From positions 3,720,001 through 3,784,000 of the forward strand of contig NZ_CP012266.1 in NCBI RefSeq assembly GCF_001277235.1: a stretch of 64,000 nucleotides of DNA, read 5' to 3'. The first letter of the stretch is position 1, and the number at the start of each line of letters is the position of its first letter. Source of the stretch: Cronobacter dublinensis subsp. dublinensis LMG 23823. Lineage in GTDB: Bacteria; Pseudomonadota; Gammaproteobacteria; Enterobacterales; Enterobacteriaceae. The translations under genes and the position numbers were made by a program. Under the pieces are notes generated by a model that saw only the letters and a list, made by a program, of their open reading frames with translations, had not been told where the DNA came from and did no database searches. Shown here piece after piece: positions 8,832 through 17,347 of the stretch.

Positions 8832-9658
8832 CAGTATCCTTCTGATGCGGTGTCAGGGCGGAACTGCACGCCTTCGAGGCGGCACACTTCCGTAGTGAGT
8901 GAGCCGTCAGGGTGCAGATTCAGCCAGCGCCAGCCGGGAGCGACGGTATCAAGCGTAAAGCCGGCGCAGTGGGGTTTGAACTGAACGCAGGTGGACGGCG
9001 TCGCAAGCAGGCGACGCCCGTTCCAGTCGAGATCCAGCTCCTGATGAATATGTCCGCAAAGCAGATGCTTCACGCGCGGGTAGCGGTTCAGTACGTCATC
9101 CAGCGACTGCGCATTGCGCAGGCTGTGCTGGTCGAGCCAGCCGCAGCCGGACGGCAGCGGATGATGATGCAGCAGCAGTAAAGTGTGACGCTCCGGCGCC
9201 TGCTGCAGCATGCGCTCAAGCCACTCCAGCTGATAGTCGCTCAGTTCGCCGTGCGGCACGCCGAAGACCTGGCTGTCGAGCAGCAGTACCTGCCAGTGGT
9301 CGCCCGCGAACACGCGTTTGGCGGGGGAAATGCCCGCGTCCTGCAACGTGCTGAACATAGCGGGCTGGAAATCGTGGTTGCCCGGCAGCCAGACGCAGGG
9401 CGCAGGCAGCGTTGAAACGCCCGCCGCGAAGTGCGCGTAGGCCTCAGGCGTATGGTCCTGCGCAAGATCGCCTGTCGCGACAATCAGATCGTACTCACGC
9501 TGCCCGGCATGGAGGGCCGCCAGCACAGCCTGGTAGCTCTCCCAGGTATTGATCCCAAGCAGCGTATCGTTCTTTCCGGCAAACAGGTGAGTATCTGTAA
9601 TTTGTAAGATCCTGACGCTGGCCCCACCAGCAACAGGAAGGTTTAACAGGCTTTCCAA
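8831..9658 (-). CDS. cpdA: CpdA, 3',5'-cAMP phosphodiesterase
   Basis: This 275-residue calcineurin-like phosphoesterase shows the metal-binding motif series QITDTHLF, ATGDLAQD, LPGNHD, LLLHHHPLPSG and GHIHQ. It hydrolyses cAMP to AMP and so tunes cAMP-CRP signalling. The length matches E. coli CpdA. It lies between yqiB (24-bp gap) and yqiA in the conserved nudF-yqiB-cpdA-yqiA-parE order. Confidence 0.95.
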   Translation of the reverse strand: MESLLNLPVAGGASVRILQITDTHLFAGKNDTLLGINTWESYQAVLAALHAGQREYDLIVATGDLAQDHTPEAYAHFAAGVSTLPAPCVWLPGNHDFQPAMFSTLQDAGISPAKRVFAGDHWQVLLLDSQVFGVPHGELSDYQLEWLERMLQQAPERHTLLLLHHHPLPSGCGWLDQHSLRNAQSLDDVLNRYPRVKHLLCGHIHQELDLDWNGRRLLATPSTCVQFKPHCAGFTLDTVAPGWRWLNLHPDGSLTTEVCRLEGVQFRPDTASEGY

Positions 9659-9682
9659 ATGGTGTCCTTAGGTTTCACGACG

Positions 9683-10105
9683 CTAACAAACCGGAACCGC
9701 CATTGCTCCATGCGCTAAACAGTAGCGTAGCCAGTCAGCAAGAAACTGGTTAATTTGGTGTTTTTCGTCGCGCTGATGCAACTTTTTATTTGGGTAATCA
9801 TAACGCGCTTTGAAGCGAAAGATCTGCTGGCTTGAACACACTTCCGCGACCATGGCGTCATGGTAAAGCCTTACGCTCATCGAGGGCAAACTCCAGTAGC
9901 TCACTTTCGGCGCGGTTTGCTCTATCTGCACAAGCGTCGTGTACCGGGTTGATTCCAGTATCGTTAAACGGTATTGCGCGCCCGCCACCTGATAACTTAC
10001 GGCTTCGCCTGGCGCGTCGTTGCGCGGCAGCAGGCGGCGCAGCTGCGCGAAGTTGGTTTCGCACAGGCGCATCATTTCTGGAAAATCAGGTGTATAACGC
10101 TTCAT
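9683..10105 (-). CDS. yqiB: YqiB, DUF1249 protein
   Basis: This 140-residue protein starts MKRYTPDFPEMMRLCETNFA. The start at 10105 is preferred because it matches the E. coli YqiB N-terminus and lies 2 bp after the nudF stop; the longer frame runs inside nudF. It belongs to DUF1249 and has no settled biochemical function known to me. It contains a conserved LLPRNDAPGEAVSY segment. Placement in the nudF-cpdA group suggests co-expression only. Confidence 0.9.
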   Translation of the reverse strand: MKRYTPDFPEMMRLCETNFAQLRRLLPRNDAPGEAVSYQVAGAQYRLTILESTRYTTLVQIEQTAPKVSYWSLPSMSVRLYHDAMVAEVCSSQQIFRFKARYDYPNKKLHQRDEKHQINQFLADWLRYCLAHGAMAVPVC

Positions 10106-10107
10106 AT

Positions 10108-10740
10108 TCAGGTGTTCCACTCGTTTCTCAATGCGTGATGATGTAACTGCAGCCATTGCAGTGCGATGACCGAGGCCGCGTTGTCGATTCTCCCCTCTTC
10201 TACCCAAAGGTATGCCTGTTCCCGGCTTACCACATGAACACGAATATCTTCGTTTTCATCAGCCAGACCGTGTATGCCTTGCGCGGTCGTGGCGTCCACT
10301 TCGCCAACCAGTAATGACAGGCGCTCGCTGGTGCCTCCAGGGCTTGCCAGATAGCTCATGAATTTTTTAACGCGTCCGACGTCGAGCCCCGCCTCTTCCA
10401 TCGCTTCGCGGCGGGCAACCTCTTCCACCGTTTCGCCAGGCTCAATCATGCCCGCGACCAGTTCCAGCAGCCACGGGGTGTCGCTGGTGTCGAACGCGGC
10501 GATGCGGATCTGCTCAATAAGCACCACCTCATCGCGCACAGGGTCAAAGGGTAGCAGGACTGCGGCATGGCCGCGCTCAAAAATTTCACGCCGCACTTCG
10601 CCGCTCATTTCGCCGTTGAAAAGACGGTGGCGAAAGCGGTAGAGATCGAGCGAAAAAAAGCCGCGATATAGCTTTTCCCGTGCAATAATTTCTACATCGT
10701 TTTTGGTGAAAGTAACGGGGCTTTTCGTTGATTTGCTCAT
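10108..10740 (-). CDS. nudF: NudF, ADP-ribose pyrophosphatase
   Basis: This 210-residue Nudix hydrolase converts ADP-ribose to AMP and ribose 5-phosphate. The Nudix box is visible as GMIEPGETVEEVARRE followed by AMEEAGLDVG, fitting GX5EX7REUXEEXGU. It starts MSKSTKSPVTFTKNDVEI, as in the enteric family. It is divergent from tolC across a 212-bp intergenic region and heads the yqiB-cpdA-yqiA-parE group. Confidence 0.95.
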   Translation of the reverse strand: MSKSTKSPVTFTKNDVEIIAREKLYRGFFSLDLYRFRHRLFNGEMSGEVRREIFERGHAAVLLPFDPVRDEVVLIEQIRIAAFDTSDTPWLLELVAGMIEPGETVEEVARREAMEEAGLDVGRVKKFMSYLASPGGTSERLSLLVGEVDATTAQGIHGLADENEDIRVHVVSREQAYLWVEEGRIDNAASVIALQWLQLHHHALRNEWNT

Positions 10741-10840
10741 GAGGGTTTCCGGTTCAAAATGGTGCCGAATTTGGGCATTTCAAGCCAGTTTACCTGCCGT
10801 TTCATTGCCCATGTGGTAGATTGATGAAATTTACCGGCAG

Positions 10841-10886
10841 AAGGCACGTTACGCCAAGCCTGACGGCGGGTTGACTCTGGTAGAAT
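10841..10886 (+). promoter_or_regulatory. tolC promoter region with candidate mar/sox/rob box
   Basis: At 10841-10859, AAGGCACGTTACGCCAAGC fits the MarA/SoxS/Rob consensus (AYnGCACnnWnnRYYAAAY) at most defined positions. A possible -10, TAGAAT, is at 10881-10886. The box overlaps the expected -35 position, as in class II mar promoters. tolC of E. coli is known to be activated through such a box; conservation here is my reading of the sequence. Confidence 0.5.
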
Positions 10887-10952
10887 CGGCGTCAATTTTT
10901 CGGCTTCTGACAGCGCTAATAAATTCTTTATGCTTCACAACAAGGAATGCAA

Positions 10953-12443
10953 ATGAAGAAACTGCTCCCCATCCTTATCGGCCTGAGCCTGACGGGCTTC
11001 AGCGCCATGAGCCAGGCAGAAAACCTGTTGCAGGTTTACCAGCAGGCACGTTTAAGCAACCCAGACCTGCGCAGCTCCGCTGCTGACCGCGACGCCGCAT
11101 TCGAAAAAATTAACGAAGCCCGCAGTCCTTTACTTCCGCAGCTCGGCCTGGGTGCAGATTACACCTATAACAGCGGTTTTCGCGATAACGACGGCGTCGA
11201 CACCACGTCCAAGAGCGCCTCGTTACAGTTAACCCAGACTATTTTCGATATGTCTAAATGGCGCGCCCTGACGCTGCAGGAGAAAACCGCAGGCATTCAG
11301 GACGTGACCTATCAGACCGATCAGCAGACGCTGATGCTCAATACTGCGACCGCCTACTTCCAGGTGCTGAGCGCGATTGACGCGCTTTCCTATACCGAAG
11401 CGCAGAAACAGGCGATTTACCGCCAGCTCGATCAAACCACCCAGCGCTTTAACGTGGGCCTGGTGGCGATTACCGACGTGCAAAACGCCCGCGCGCAGTA
11501 CGATAACGTGCTGGCGAACGAAGTGACCGCGCGCAACAACCTCGACAACGCGCTGGAGCAGCTGCGTCAGGTGACGGGCAACTACTACCCGCAGCTCGCC
11601 TCGCTGAACGTCGATAGTTTCAAAACCGCCAAACCGGCCGCCGTTAACGCGCTGCTGAAAGAAGCCGAGCAGCGTAACCTGACGCTGCTGCAGGCGCGTC
11701 TGAGCCAGGACCTGGCGCGCGAGCAGATTCGCTACGCGGAAACCGGTCATATGCCGACGCTCGGCCTGACAGCCTCCAGCAGCGTTTCTGACACCGACTA
11801 CAGCGGCAGCAAAACCAGCAGCGCGGCGGCAGCCAGCCGTTACACCGACAGCAAAGTGGGTCAGAACTCCGTCGGCCTGAGCTTCAGCATGCCGCTCTAC
11901 AGCGGCGGCTCGGTCACCTCGCAGGTGAAACAGGCGCAGTACAGCTTCGTTGGCGCCAGCGAGAAACTGGAAAGCGCGCACCGCAACGTCGTGCAGACCG
12001 TGCGTTCTTCCTATAACAACGTGAACGCGTCCATCAGCAGCATCAAAGCGTATGAGCAGGCGGTCGTCTCCGCGCAGAGCTCGCTTGATGCGATGGAAGC
12101 CGGTTATTCGGTCGGTACTCGTACCATCGTTGATGTGCTGGATGCCACTACCACGCTGTACAACGCCAAGCAGCAGCTCTCAAGCGCCCGTTATAACTAC
12201 CTGATCAACCAGCTCAATATTAAATCTGCGCTGGGTACGCTCAACGAGCAGGATCTGGTCGCGCTGAATAACTCGCTGGGCAAACCGGTCTCTACCACGC
12301 CGGAAAGCGTCGCCCCGGAAAACCCACAGCAGGACGCCGCCGTGAATAACATGGCGAACAGCGGCGGCGCAGCGCCGGCCGTTCAGCCTGCCGCGGCAAA
12401 CCGCAGCACGACCGGCAACAGCAGCAATCCGTTCCGTCAGTAA
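10953..12443 (+). CDS. tolC: TolC, outer-membrane efflux channel
   Basis: This 496-residue protein is the outer-membrane exit duct for RND, MFS and type I systems. A signal peptide (MKKLLPILIGLSLTG..SQA) precedes the mature N-terminus ENLLQVYQQARLSNPD. Two TolC repeats follow; YSVGTRTIVDVLDATTTLYN lies in the second. The ATG at 10953 is preferred over 10947 because the AAGGA ribosome site abuts the first ATG but is 6 nt from the second. The C-terminal tail differs from E. coli, being Ala/Pro/Asn rich, as is usual for TolC. ygiB and ygiC follow. Confidence 0.97.
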   Translation: MKKLLPILIGLSLTGFSAMSQAENLLQVYQQARLSNPDLRSSAADRDAAFEKINEARSPLLPQLGLGADYTYNSGFRDNDGVDTTSKSASLQLTQTIFDMSKWRALTLQEKTAGIQDVTYQTDQQTLMLNTATAYFQVLSAIDALSYTEAQKQAIYRQLDQTTQRFNVGLVAITDVQNARAQYDNVLANEVTARNNLDNALEQLRQVTGNYYPQLASLNVDSFKTAKPAAVNALLKEAEQRNLTLLQARLSQDLAREQIRYAETGHMPTLGLTASSSVSDTDYSGSKTSSAAAASRYTDSKVGQNSVGLSFSMPLYSGGSVTSQVKQAQYSFVGASEKLESAHRNVVQTVRSSYNNVNASISSIKAYEQAVVSAQSSLDAMEAGYSVGTRTIVDVLDATTTLYNAKQQLSSARYNYLINQLNIKSALGTLNEQDLVALNNSLGKPVSTTPESVAPENPQQDAAVNNMANSGGAAPAVQPAAANRSTTGNSSNPFRQ

Positions 12444-12450
12444 CCCCTCC

Positions 12451-12479
12451 GGCGGGAGGCGCCAGCGCGCTTCCCGCCT
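12451..12479 (+). repeat. Hairpin after tolC
   Basis: An inverted repeat with arms GGCGGGA/TCCCGCC lies 8 bp past the tolC stop. No T-run follows, so it may protect the mRNA end or attenuate readthrough into ygiB rather than terminate efficiently. Confidence 0.4.
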
Positions 12480-12594
12480 GAACGTAAGTCAACGTAAAGA
12501 TCCCCCGCCATCCGGCTCTGCGCTTTAATTTCAACCACTCATCCACTATCCTGAGCACCATAACTGTGCAATACCACTGGGTCAGGAAGCAGGC

Positions 12595-13251
12595 ATGAAA
12601 CGGACAAAACAGATTAACCGCGCGATGTTTCGCAAAAGCTGGAACGCGCGTCATTTAACGCCGGTCGCCTTCGCGGTCACGGCAGCTTTTATGCTGGCGG
12701 GCTGTGAAAAGAGCGACGAAACCGTCCAGCTCTATCAGAACGCCGACGACTGCGCGGCCGCTAACCCCGGCAAAAGCGCTGAATGCACCACCTCGTACAA
12801 TAACGCCCTGAAAGAGGCGGAGCGTACCGCGCCGAAATACGCGACACGCGAAGACTGCGTGGCGGAATTTGGCGAAGATCAGTGCCAGCAGGTGAACAAC
12901 ACCAACACCAGCCAGGCCACGCAGCAAACCGGCAGCATGTGGATGCCACTGATGGCGGGCTACATGATGGGGCGTCTGATGGGCGGCGGCGGCATGGGGT
13001 TCGCGCAGCAGCCGCTGTTCAGCTCGCGCAACCCGGCAAGCCCGGCTTACGGTAAATACACCGACGCCAGCGGCCGCAACTACGGCGCCGCGCAGCCGGG
13101 CCGCACCGTGACCGTACCGAAATCTGCGATGGCGCCGAAACCGGCGACCACGTCGACCATCACCCGCGGCGGTTTCGGCGATTCCGTTGCGAAACAGGCC
13201 ACGATGCAGCGCAGCGCTGCCGGCTCTTCTTCTCGTTCAATGGGCGGTTAA
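12595..13251 (+). CDS. ygiB: YgiB, UPF0441 family protein (probable lipoprotein)
   Basis: This 218-residue protein starts MKRTKQINRAMFRKSW, then AFMLAGCEKSDETVQLYQNA. The LAGC segment resembles a lipobox about 35 residues in. The middle holds a Gly/Met-rich hydrophobic stretch (MAGYMMGRLMGGGGMGF) and the C-terminus is low complexity (Ser/Thr/Ala/Gly). It matches E. coli YgiB closely. The function is not settled; with tolC and ygiC it forms a conserved gene set that has been linked to antibiotic resistance phenotypes. ygiC begins 5 bp after its stop. Confidence 0.92.
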   Translation: MKRTKQINRAMFRKSWNARHLTPVAFAVTAAFMLAGCEKSDETVQLYQNADDCAAANPGKSAECTTSYNNALKEAERTAPKYATREDCVAEFGEDQCQQVNNTNTSQATQQTGSMWMPLMAGYMMGRLMGGGGMGFAQQPLFSSRNPASPAYGKYTDASGRNYGAAQPGRTVTVPKSAMAPKPATTSTITRGGFGDSVAKQATMQRSAAGSSSRSMGG

Positions 13252-13255
13252 TCAC

Positions 13256-14416
13256 ATGGAAAGAATCGCGGTCAGCGAGCGCCCGGACTGGCGCGAAAAA
13301 GCCGCCGAATACGGCTTTAATTTTCACACGATGTATGGCGAGCCCTACTGGTGCGAAGACGCTTACTACCGCCTGACGCTCGCGCAGGTGGAGAAGCTTG
13401 AAGAGGTCACCGCCGGGCTGCACCAGATGTGCTTACAGGTGGTTGAGAAAGTGGTTGCCAGCGATGCGCTGATGGCCAAATTCCGCATTCCGAAGCATAC
13501 CTGGGAGTTTGTGCGCCAGTCGTGGCGCAGCGGCCAGCCGTCGCTCTATTCGCGTCTCGATCTCGCCTGGGACGGGCGCGGCGAGCCCAAACTGCTCGAA
13601 AACAACGCCGACACGCCGACCTCGTTGTATGAAGCGGCGTTTTTCCAGTGGATCTGGCTGGAAGATCAGCTGCGCGCCGGAAAACTCCCGGCTGAGAGCG
13701 ATCAGTTCAACAGTCTTCAGGAGAAGATCATCGAGCGTTTTGGCGAGCTGAAAGCGCAGTATGGCTTTCAACGCCTGCATCTCGCCTGCTGTCGCGATAC
13801 CGTGGAAGATCGCGGTACGGTGCAATATTTACAGGATTGCGCCAGCGAAGCCGGGATCGAGAACGAGTTCCTGTTTATCGAAGATATCGGCCTTGGCGAA
13901 AAGGGCCAGTTTACCGATCTCCAGGATCAGGTGATTAGCAATCTGTTTAAGCTTTATCCGTGGGAATACATGCTGCGCGAGACGTTTTCCACCAAGCTGG
14001 AAGACGCGGGCGTGCGCTGGCTGGAGCCCGCGTGGAAGAGCATTATTTCCAACAAAGCGCTGCTGCCGATGCTCTGGGAACTCTACCCGAATCACCCTAA
14101 CCTGCTGCCGGCGTACTTCAGCGAAGACAATCCGCCGCCGATGGAAAAATATGTGGTGAAACCCTTTTTCTCCCGCGAAGGCGCGAACGTTTCTATCATT
14201 GAAAACGGTCAGACCGTCGAGCAGGTGGACGGTCCTTACGGCGAAGAAGGCACCATCGTGCAGCAGTTCCACCCGCTGCCGAAATTCGGCGACAGCTACA
14301 CGCTGATTGGCAGCTGGCTTATCAACGACCAGCCTGCCGGGATCGGCATTCGCGAAGACAAAGCGCTGATCACGCAGGATCTGTCGCGCTTCTATCCGCA
14401 TCTGTTTGTGGAATGA
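13256..14416 (+). CDS. ygiC: YgiC, glutathionylspermidine synthase-like ATP-grasp protein
   Basis: This 386-residue protein starts MERIAVSERPDWREKAAEYG. The start at 13256 lies 5 bp after the ygiB stop and fits the family. It resembles the ATP-grasp amide-ligase half of glutathionylspermidine synthetase, with EPKLLENNADTPTSLYEAAF and VVKPFFSREGANVSI visible. It lacks the amidase half found in Gsp, so substrates are uncertain; ATP-dependent amide ligation to a peptide is inferred. It is convergent with ygiD. Confidence 0.92.
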   Translation: MERIAVSERPDWREKAAEYGFNFHTMYGEPYWCEDAYYRLTLAQVEKLEEVTAGLHQMCLQVVEKVVASDALMAKFRIPKHTWEFVRQSWRSGQPSLYSRLDLAWDGRGEPKLLENNADTPTSLYEAAFFQWIWLEDQLRAGKLPAESDQFNSLQEKIIERFGELKAQYGFQRLHLACCRDTVEDRGTVQYLQDCASEAGIENEFLFIEDIGLGEKGQFTDLQDQVISNLFKLYPWEYMLRETFSTKLEDAGVRWLEPAWKSIISNKALLPMLWELYPNHPNLLPAYFSEDNPPPMEKYVVKPFFSREGANVSIIENGQTVEQVDGPYGEEGTIVQQFHPLPKFGDSYTLIGSWLINDQPAGIGIREDKALITQDLSRFYPHLFVE

Positions 14417-14425
14417 TCGCCACCA

Positions 14426-14447
14426 TGGCGCGCTCGCGCGCCATGCT
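14426..14447. repeat. Perfect hairpin between convergent ygiC and ygiD
   Basis: A 9-bp perfect stem, CATGGCGCG / CGCGCCATG, with a CTCG loop fills the 30-bp gap between the two stop codons. No U-run follows on either strand. It could act as a bidirectional end-of-transcript structure. Its core resembles the mdcE-mdcF hairpin. Confidence 0.5.
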
Positions 14448-15238
14448 TACCCTATCTGCACCGAGAGCATACTCAACGAGGCCATTTCCAGCCCGTCGAC
14501 CGGTATCGTCACCGGCTCGTCGCCGTTCCACGCCCCAAGCACGTACAGCAACGGCAGGAAGTGATCCGCAGTCGGGTTCGACAGGCTGCCGCCGGGGTGA
14601 TCCAGATAGTTGACCAGCGGGTGCCCGGCGTCATCGCCGCGCCACGTCAGGTTTTCTTTCACAAAGTTATTGAACGATTCCGCCCATGGATATGGCGCGC
14701 CCTCGCCATGCCAGCGGGCGGTACGCAGGTTATGCACCACATTACCGCTCGCGACCAGCATCACGCCTTCATCGCGCAGCGACGCCAGGCGGCGGCCCAT
14801 CTGATAATGCCAGAGCGGCGGTTTGGTGCTATCTATACTCAGTTGCACCAGCGGGATATCGGCCTGCGGGTACATTTTTATCAGCACCCCCCACGCGCCG
14901 TGGTCAAAGCCCCAGGCTTCGCGGTCGAGCGTGACCGGCAGCGGCGCCAGAAGATCCACCACGCGCTGCGCCAGCGCCGGTGAGCCAGGCGCGGGATAGT
15001 GCGTGTCGTAGAGCGCCTGCGGGAAGCCGCCGAAATCGTGAATGGTCTGCGGCTGTTCCATCGCGGTCACGCCGGTGCCGCGCGTGAACCAGTGGGCCGA
15101 AACCATGACAATGGCTTTCGGACGCGGCAGCGTTTCGCCAAGCGTGCGCCAGGCGCGGGTATAGCGGTTATCTTCCAGCACGTTCATCGGGCTGCCATGG
15201 CCCAGGAACAGTGCAGGCATACGGGGTGCGTGCGTCAT
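14447..15238 (-). CDS. ygiD: YgiD, LigB-type 4,5-DOPA extradiol dioxygenase
   Basis: This 263-residue LigB-superfamily protein starts MTHAPRMPALFLGHGSPMNV, with a conserved metal-ligand His at residue 14. Further family segments are IVMVSAHWFTRG and VMLVASGNVVHNLRTARWHG. E. coli YgiD cleaves L-DOPA to 4,5-seco-DOPA in vitro. It is divergent from zupT across 191 bp and convergent with ygiC, as in E. coli. Confidence 0.94.
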   Translation of the reverse strand: MTHAPRMPALFLGHGSPMNVLEDNRYTRAWRTLGETLPRPKAIVMVSAHWFTRGTGVTAMEQPQTIHDFGGFPQALYDTHYPAPGSPALAQRVVDLLAPLPVTLDREAWGFDHGAWGVLIKMYPQADIPLVQLSIDSTKPPLWHYQMGRRLASLRDEGVMLVASGNVVHNLRTARWHGEGAPYPWAESFNNFVKENLTWRGDDAGHPLVNYLDHPGGSLSNPTADHFLPLLYVLGAWNGDEPVTIPVDGLEMASLSMLSVQIG

Positions 15239-15396
15239 TATTTTTACCCTGAATCGGTATCATCAATGGGATTACCTTACGCCGATCGCGCGCGTAAAGA
15301 ACGGAGATAAGGGTGATGAAGATCGTCAGAAAATTTGAATGTAAGCGTTCTGTAAAAGCCACGGACTGGCCTCGACTTTTCCGTTGCGCCCGATAA

Positions 15397-15415
15397 ATTA
15401 ATGATAATCATTATC
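15397..15415 (+). promoter_or_regulatory. Candidate Fur box upstream of zupT
   Basis: The 19 bases ATTAATGATAATCATTATC match the Fur consensus GATAATGATAATCATTATC at 17 positions, failing only at the first two. The site ends 14 bp before the zupT ATG, next to the AAAAGGAG ribosome site, and overlaps a possible -10 (GATAAA at 15392-15397). Iron-dependent repression of zupT is inferred. Confidence 0.75.
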
Positions 15416-15429
15416 AAAAGGAGTGTTCG

Positions 15430-16212
15430 ATGTCAGTGCCTCTGATCCTGACCCTGCTGGCGGGCGGCGCCACGTTTATCGGCGCCGTGCTGGGCGTGCT
15501 GGGGCAGAAGCCCTCTAACCGCCTGCTGGCGTTTTCGCTGGGGTTTGCCGCGGGCATTATGCTGCTGATTTCGCTAATGGAAATGCTGCCCGCCGCGCTC
15601 AATGAAGAAGGCATGTCGCCGGTGCTCGGCTACGGCATGTTTATCGTCGGCCTGCTGGGGTATTTCGCGCTCGATCGCCTGCTGCCGCACGCGCATCCGC
15701 AGGATCTCGTCGATCCGCATACCGCACACCGCCACTCGCCGGGCAGCCTGCGCCGTACCGCGCTGCTGCTGACGCTCGGCATCAGCCTGCATAACTTCCC
15801 GGAAGGCGTCGCGACGTACGTGACGGCCAGCAATAACCTGGAGCTGGGCTTCGGCATCGCGCTGGCCGTGGCGCTGCATAATATTCCCGAAGGACTGGCG
15901 GTGGCGGGCCCGGTCTATGCCGCTACCGGTTCGCGCCGTAAAGCGGTTATCTGGGCAGGCGTCTCCGGGATGGCGGAGATCCTCGGCGGGGTGCTGGCCT
16001 GGCTTATCCTCGGTACGATGGTTTCGCCGGTAGTGATGGCGGCGATTATGGCGGCGGTGGCCGGGATTATGGTGGCGCTGTCGGTGGATGAGCTGATGCC
16101 GCTTGCTAAAGAGATAGACCCGCATAACAACCCGAGCTACGGCGTGCTGTGCGGAATGTCAGTGATGGGACTCAGCCTGACGCTGCTGCAAACGAGCGGG
16201 CTTAGCGGCTAA
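15430..16212 (+). CDS. zupT: ZupT, ZIP-family divalent metal transporter
   Basis: This 260-residue inner-membrane protein has about eight membrane segments. The ZIP signatures appear as SLHNFPEGVATYVTAS and ALHNIPEGLAVAGPVYAA, whose His/Glu residues form the transport metal sites. It imports zinc and, less specifically, iron, manganese and cobalt. A His-rich loop (HAHPQDLVDPHTAHRHS) lies after the third segment. A good ribosome site (AGGAG) precedes the ATG. The Fur-type operator directly upstream points to iron control. A bidirectional terminator follows. Confidence 0.96.
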   Translation: MSVPLILTLLAGGATFIGAVLGVLGQKPSNRLLAFSLGFAAGIMLLISLMEMLPAALNEEGMSPVLGYGMFIVGLLGYFALDRLLPHAHPQDLVDPHTAHRHSPGSLRRTALLLTLGISLHNFPEGVATYVTASNNLELGFGIALAVALHNIPEGLAVAGPVYAATGSRRKAVIWAGVSGMAEILGGVLAWLILGTMVSPVVMAAIMAAVAGIMVALSVDELMPLAKEIDPHNNPSYGVLCGMSVMGLSLTLLQTSGLSG

Positions 16213-16215
16213 TAA

Positions 16216-16240
16216 AAAAGCCCGGTCAGACCGGGCTTTT
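16216..16240. terminator. Bidirectional terminator between zupT and ribB
   Basis: AAAAGCCCGGT-CAG-ACCGGGCTTTT forms a perfect stem with A-run and T-run flanks, so it can terminate transcription from both convergent genes. Confidence 0.9.
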
Positions 16241-16278
16241 GTGTATTGATTCAGACCCGGTGCTCGCCGGGCGTGTGG

Positions 16279-16932
16279 TCAGCTCGCTTTGCGCTCCTGC
16301 GCCTCGCGATAGCTCACTAAATCTTCGATAGTTACGACCGGCATGTTGTGCTCACGGGCAAACGCGATGCACTCCGGCGCGCGCGCCATAGTGCCGTCGT
16401 CATTGGTCAGTTCGCACAGGACGCCCGCCGGTTTGAAGCCCGCCAGCGACACTAAATCGATGGTCGCTTCGGTGTGGCCGCCGCGGGTCAGAACGCCGCC
16501 CGGCTGCGCGCGCAGCGGGAAAACGTGGCCAGGGCGATGCAGATCGGACGGCTTCGCGTCGTCGGCAATCGCCGCGCGAATAGTCGTGATGCGGTCAGCA
16601 GCGGAAACGCCCGTCGTCACGCCGTGCGCCGCTTCGATGGTCACCGTAAAGCCGGTGCCGAAGGCGCTGGTGTTGTTTTCCACCATCATCGGCAGATCGA
16701 GCTGTTTACGGCGTTCTTCGGTCAGGCACAGGCAGACGATGCCGCTGCCGTGACGGATAGTCAGCGCCATCTGTTCAACGGTCATGGTTTCGGCGGCGAA
16801 AATCATGTCGCCTTCGTTTTCACGGTTCTCATCATCGAGCACCATCACTCCGCGCCCTTCGCGCAGTGCGGCGATCGCGTTTTCCACGCGTTCAAAAGCG
16901 GTGCCAAAAGCAGAAAGAAGCGTCTGATTCAT
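16279..16932 (-). CDS. ribB: RibB, 3,4-dihydroxy-2-butanone 4-phosphate synthase
   Basis: This 217-residue enzyme converts ribulose 5-phosphate to 3,4-dihydroxy-2-butanone 4-phosphate plus formate in riboflavin synthesis. The active-site segments DDENRENEGDMIFAAE and HRPGHVFPLRAQPGG are intact. It is the stand-alone enteric form, without the GTP cyclohydrolase II domain. An FMN riboswitch lies in its long 5' leader, so FMN represses it. Confidence 0.97.
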   Translation of the reverse strand: MNQTLLSAFGTAFERVENAIAALREGRGVMVLDDENRENEGDMIFAAETMTVEQMALTIRHGSGIVCLCLTEERRKQLDLPMMVENNTSAFGTGFTVTIEAAHGVTTGVSAADRITTIRAAIADDAKPSDLHRPGHVFPLRAQPGGVLTRGGHTEATIDLVSLAGFKPAGVLCELTNDDGTMARAPECIAFAREHNMPVVTIEDLVSYREAQERKAS

Positions 16933-17040
16933 GGTAAAGAAACCTCATTAATTATATGGATTACCAGAATCAGGGCGGTCTTAGGAGTGCCGGCAAGCGG
17001 CAAACAAAATAACGTGAGTGGGCGTAAGCCCAGGCAGATC

Positions 17041-17224
17041 GTTACTCTCTCCCATCCGGACTTTAACCGTCGGCCCCGGAATTACACCGGATCTGCTGAC
17101 CTTCAGAAAAACTCTGAAGCGCTCGCGGGCTTTCAGTTTACCGTTTGTCTTTCGCCTTCGCGCAGACGCCGGATAAGCCTGATTTACCGCCGGTGGGGAA
17201 TTTCGCCCCGCCCTGAGAATAAGC
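17041..17224 (-). ncRNA. FMN riboswitch (RFN element) in the ribB leader
   Basis: Read on the minus strand, the element opens with TTCTCAGGGCGGGGCGAAAT, continues with CCCCACCGGCGGTAAATCAG, and closes with GTCCGGATGGGAGAGAGTAA. These are the conserved parts of the RFN aptamer in the correct order. A variable arm with an 8-bp hairpin (CTTCAGAG / CTCTGAAG) lies near the middle. It ends about 108 bp upstream of the ribB start, leaving room for the expression platform. Confidence 0.93.
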
Positions 17225-17347
17225 GAGATAACTATAACGCCATTGATAATCGTCGGCAATGCATGAGATTCAAACATTTCCGGTTTATACCCTTGGGATC
17301 AGCGATTACAATTACTCTTCAGACCATACCAGATCAGGGAAACCGCT

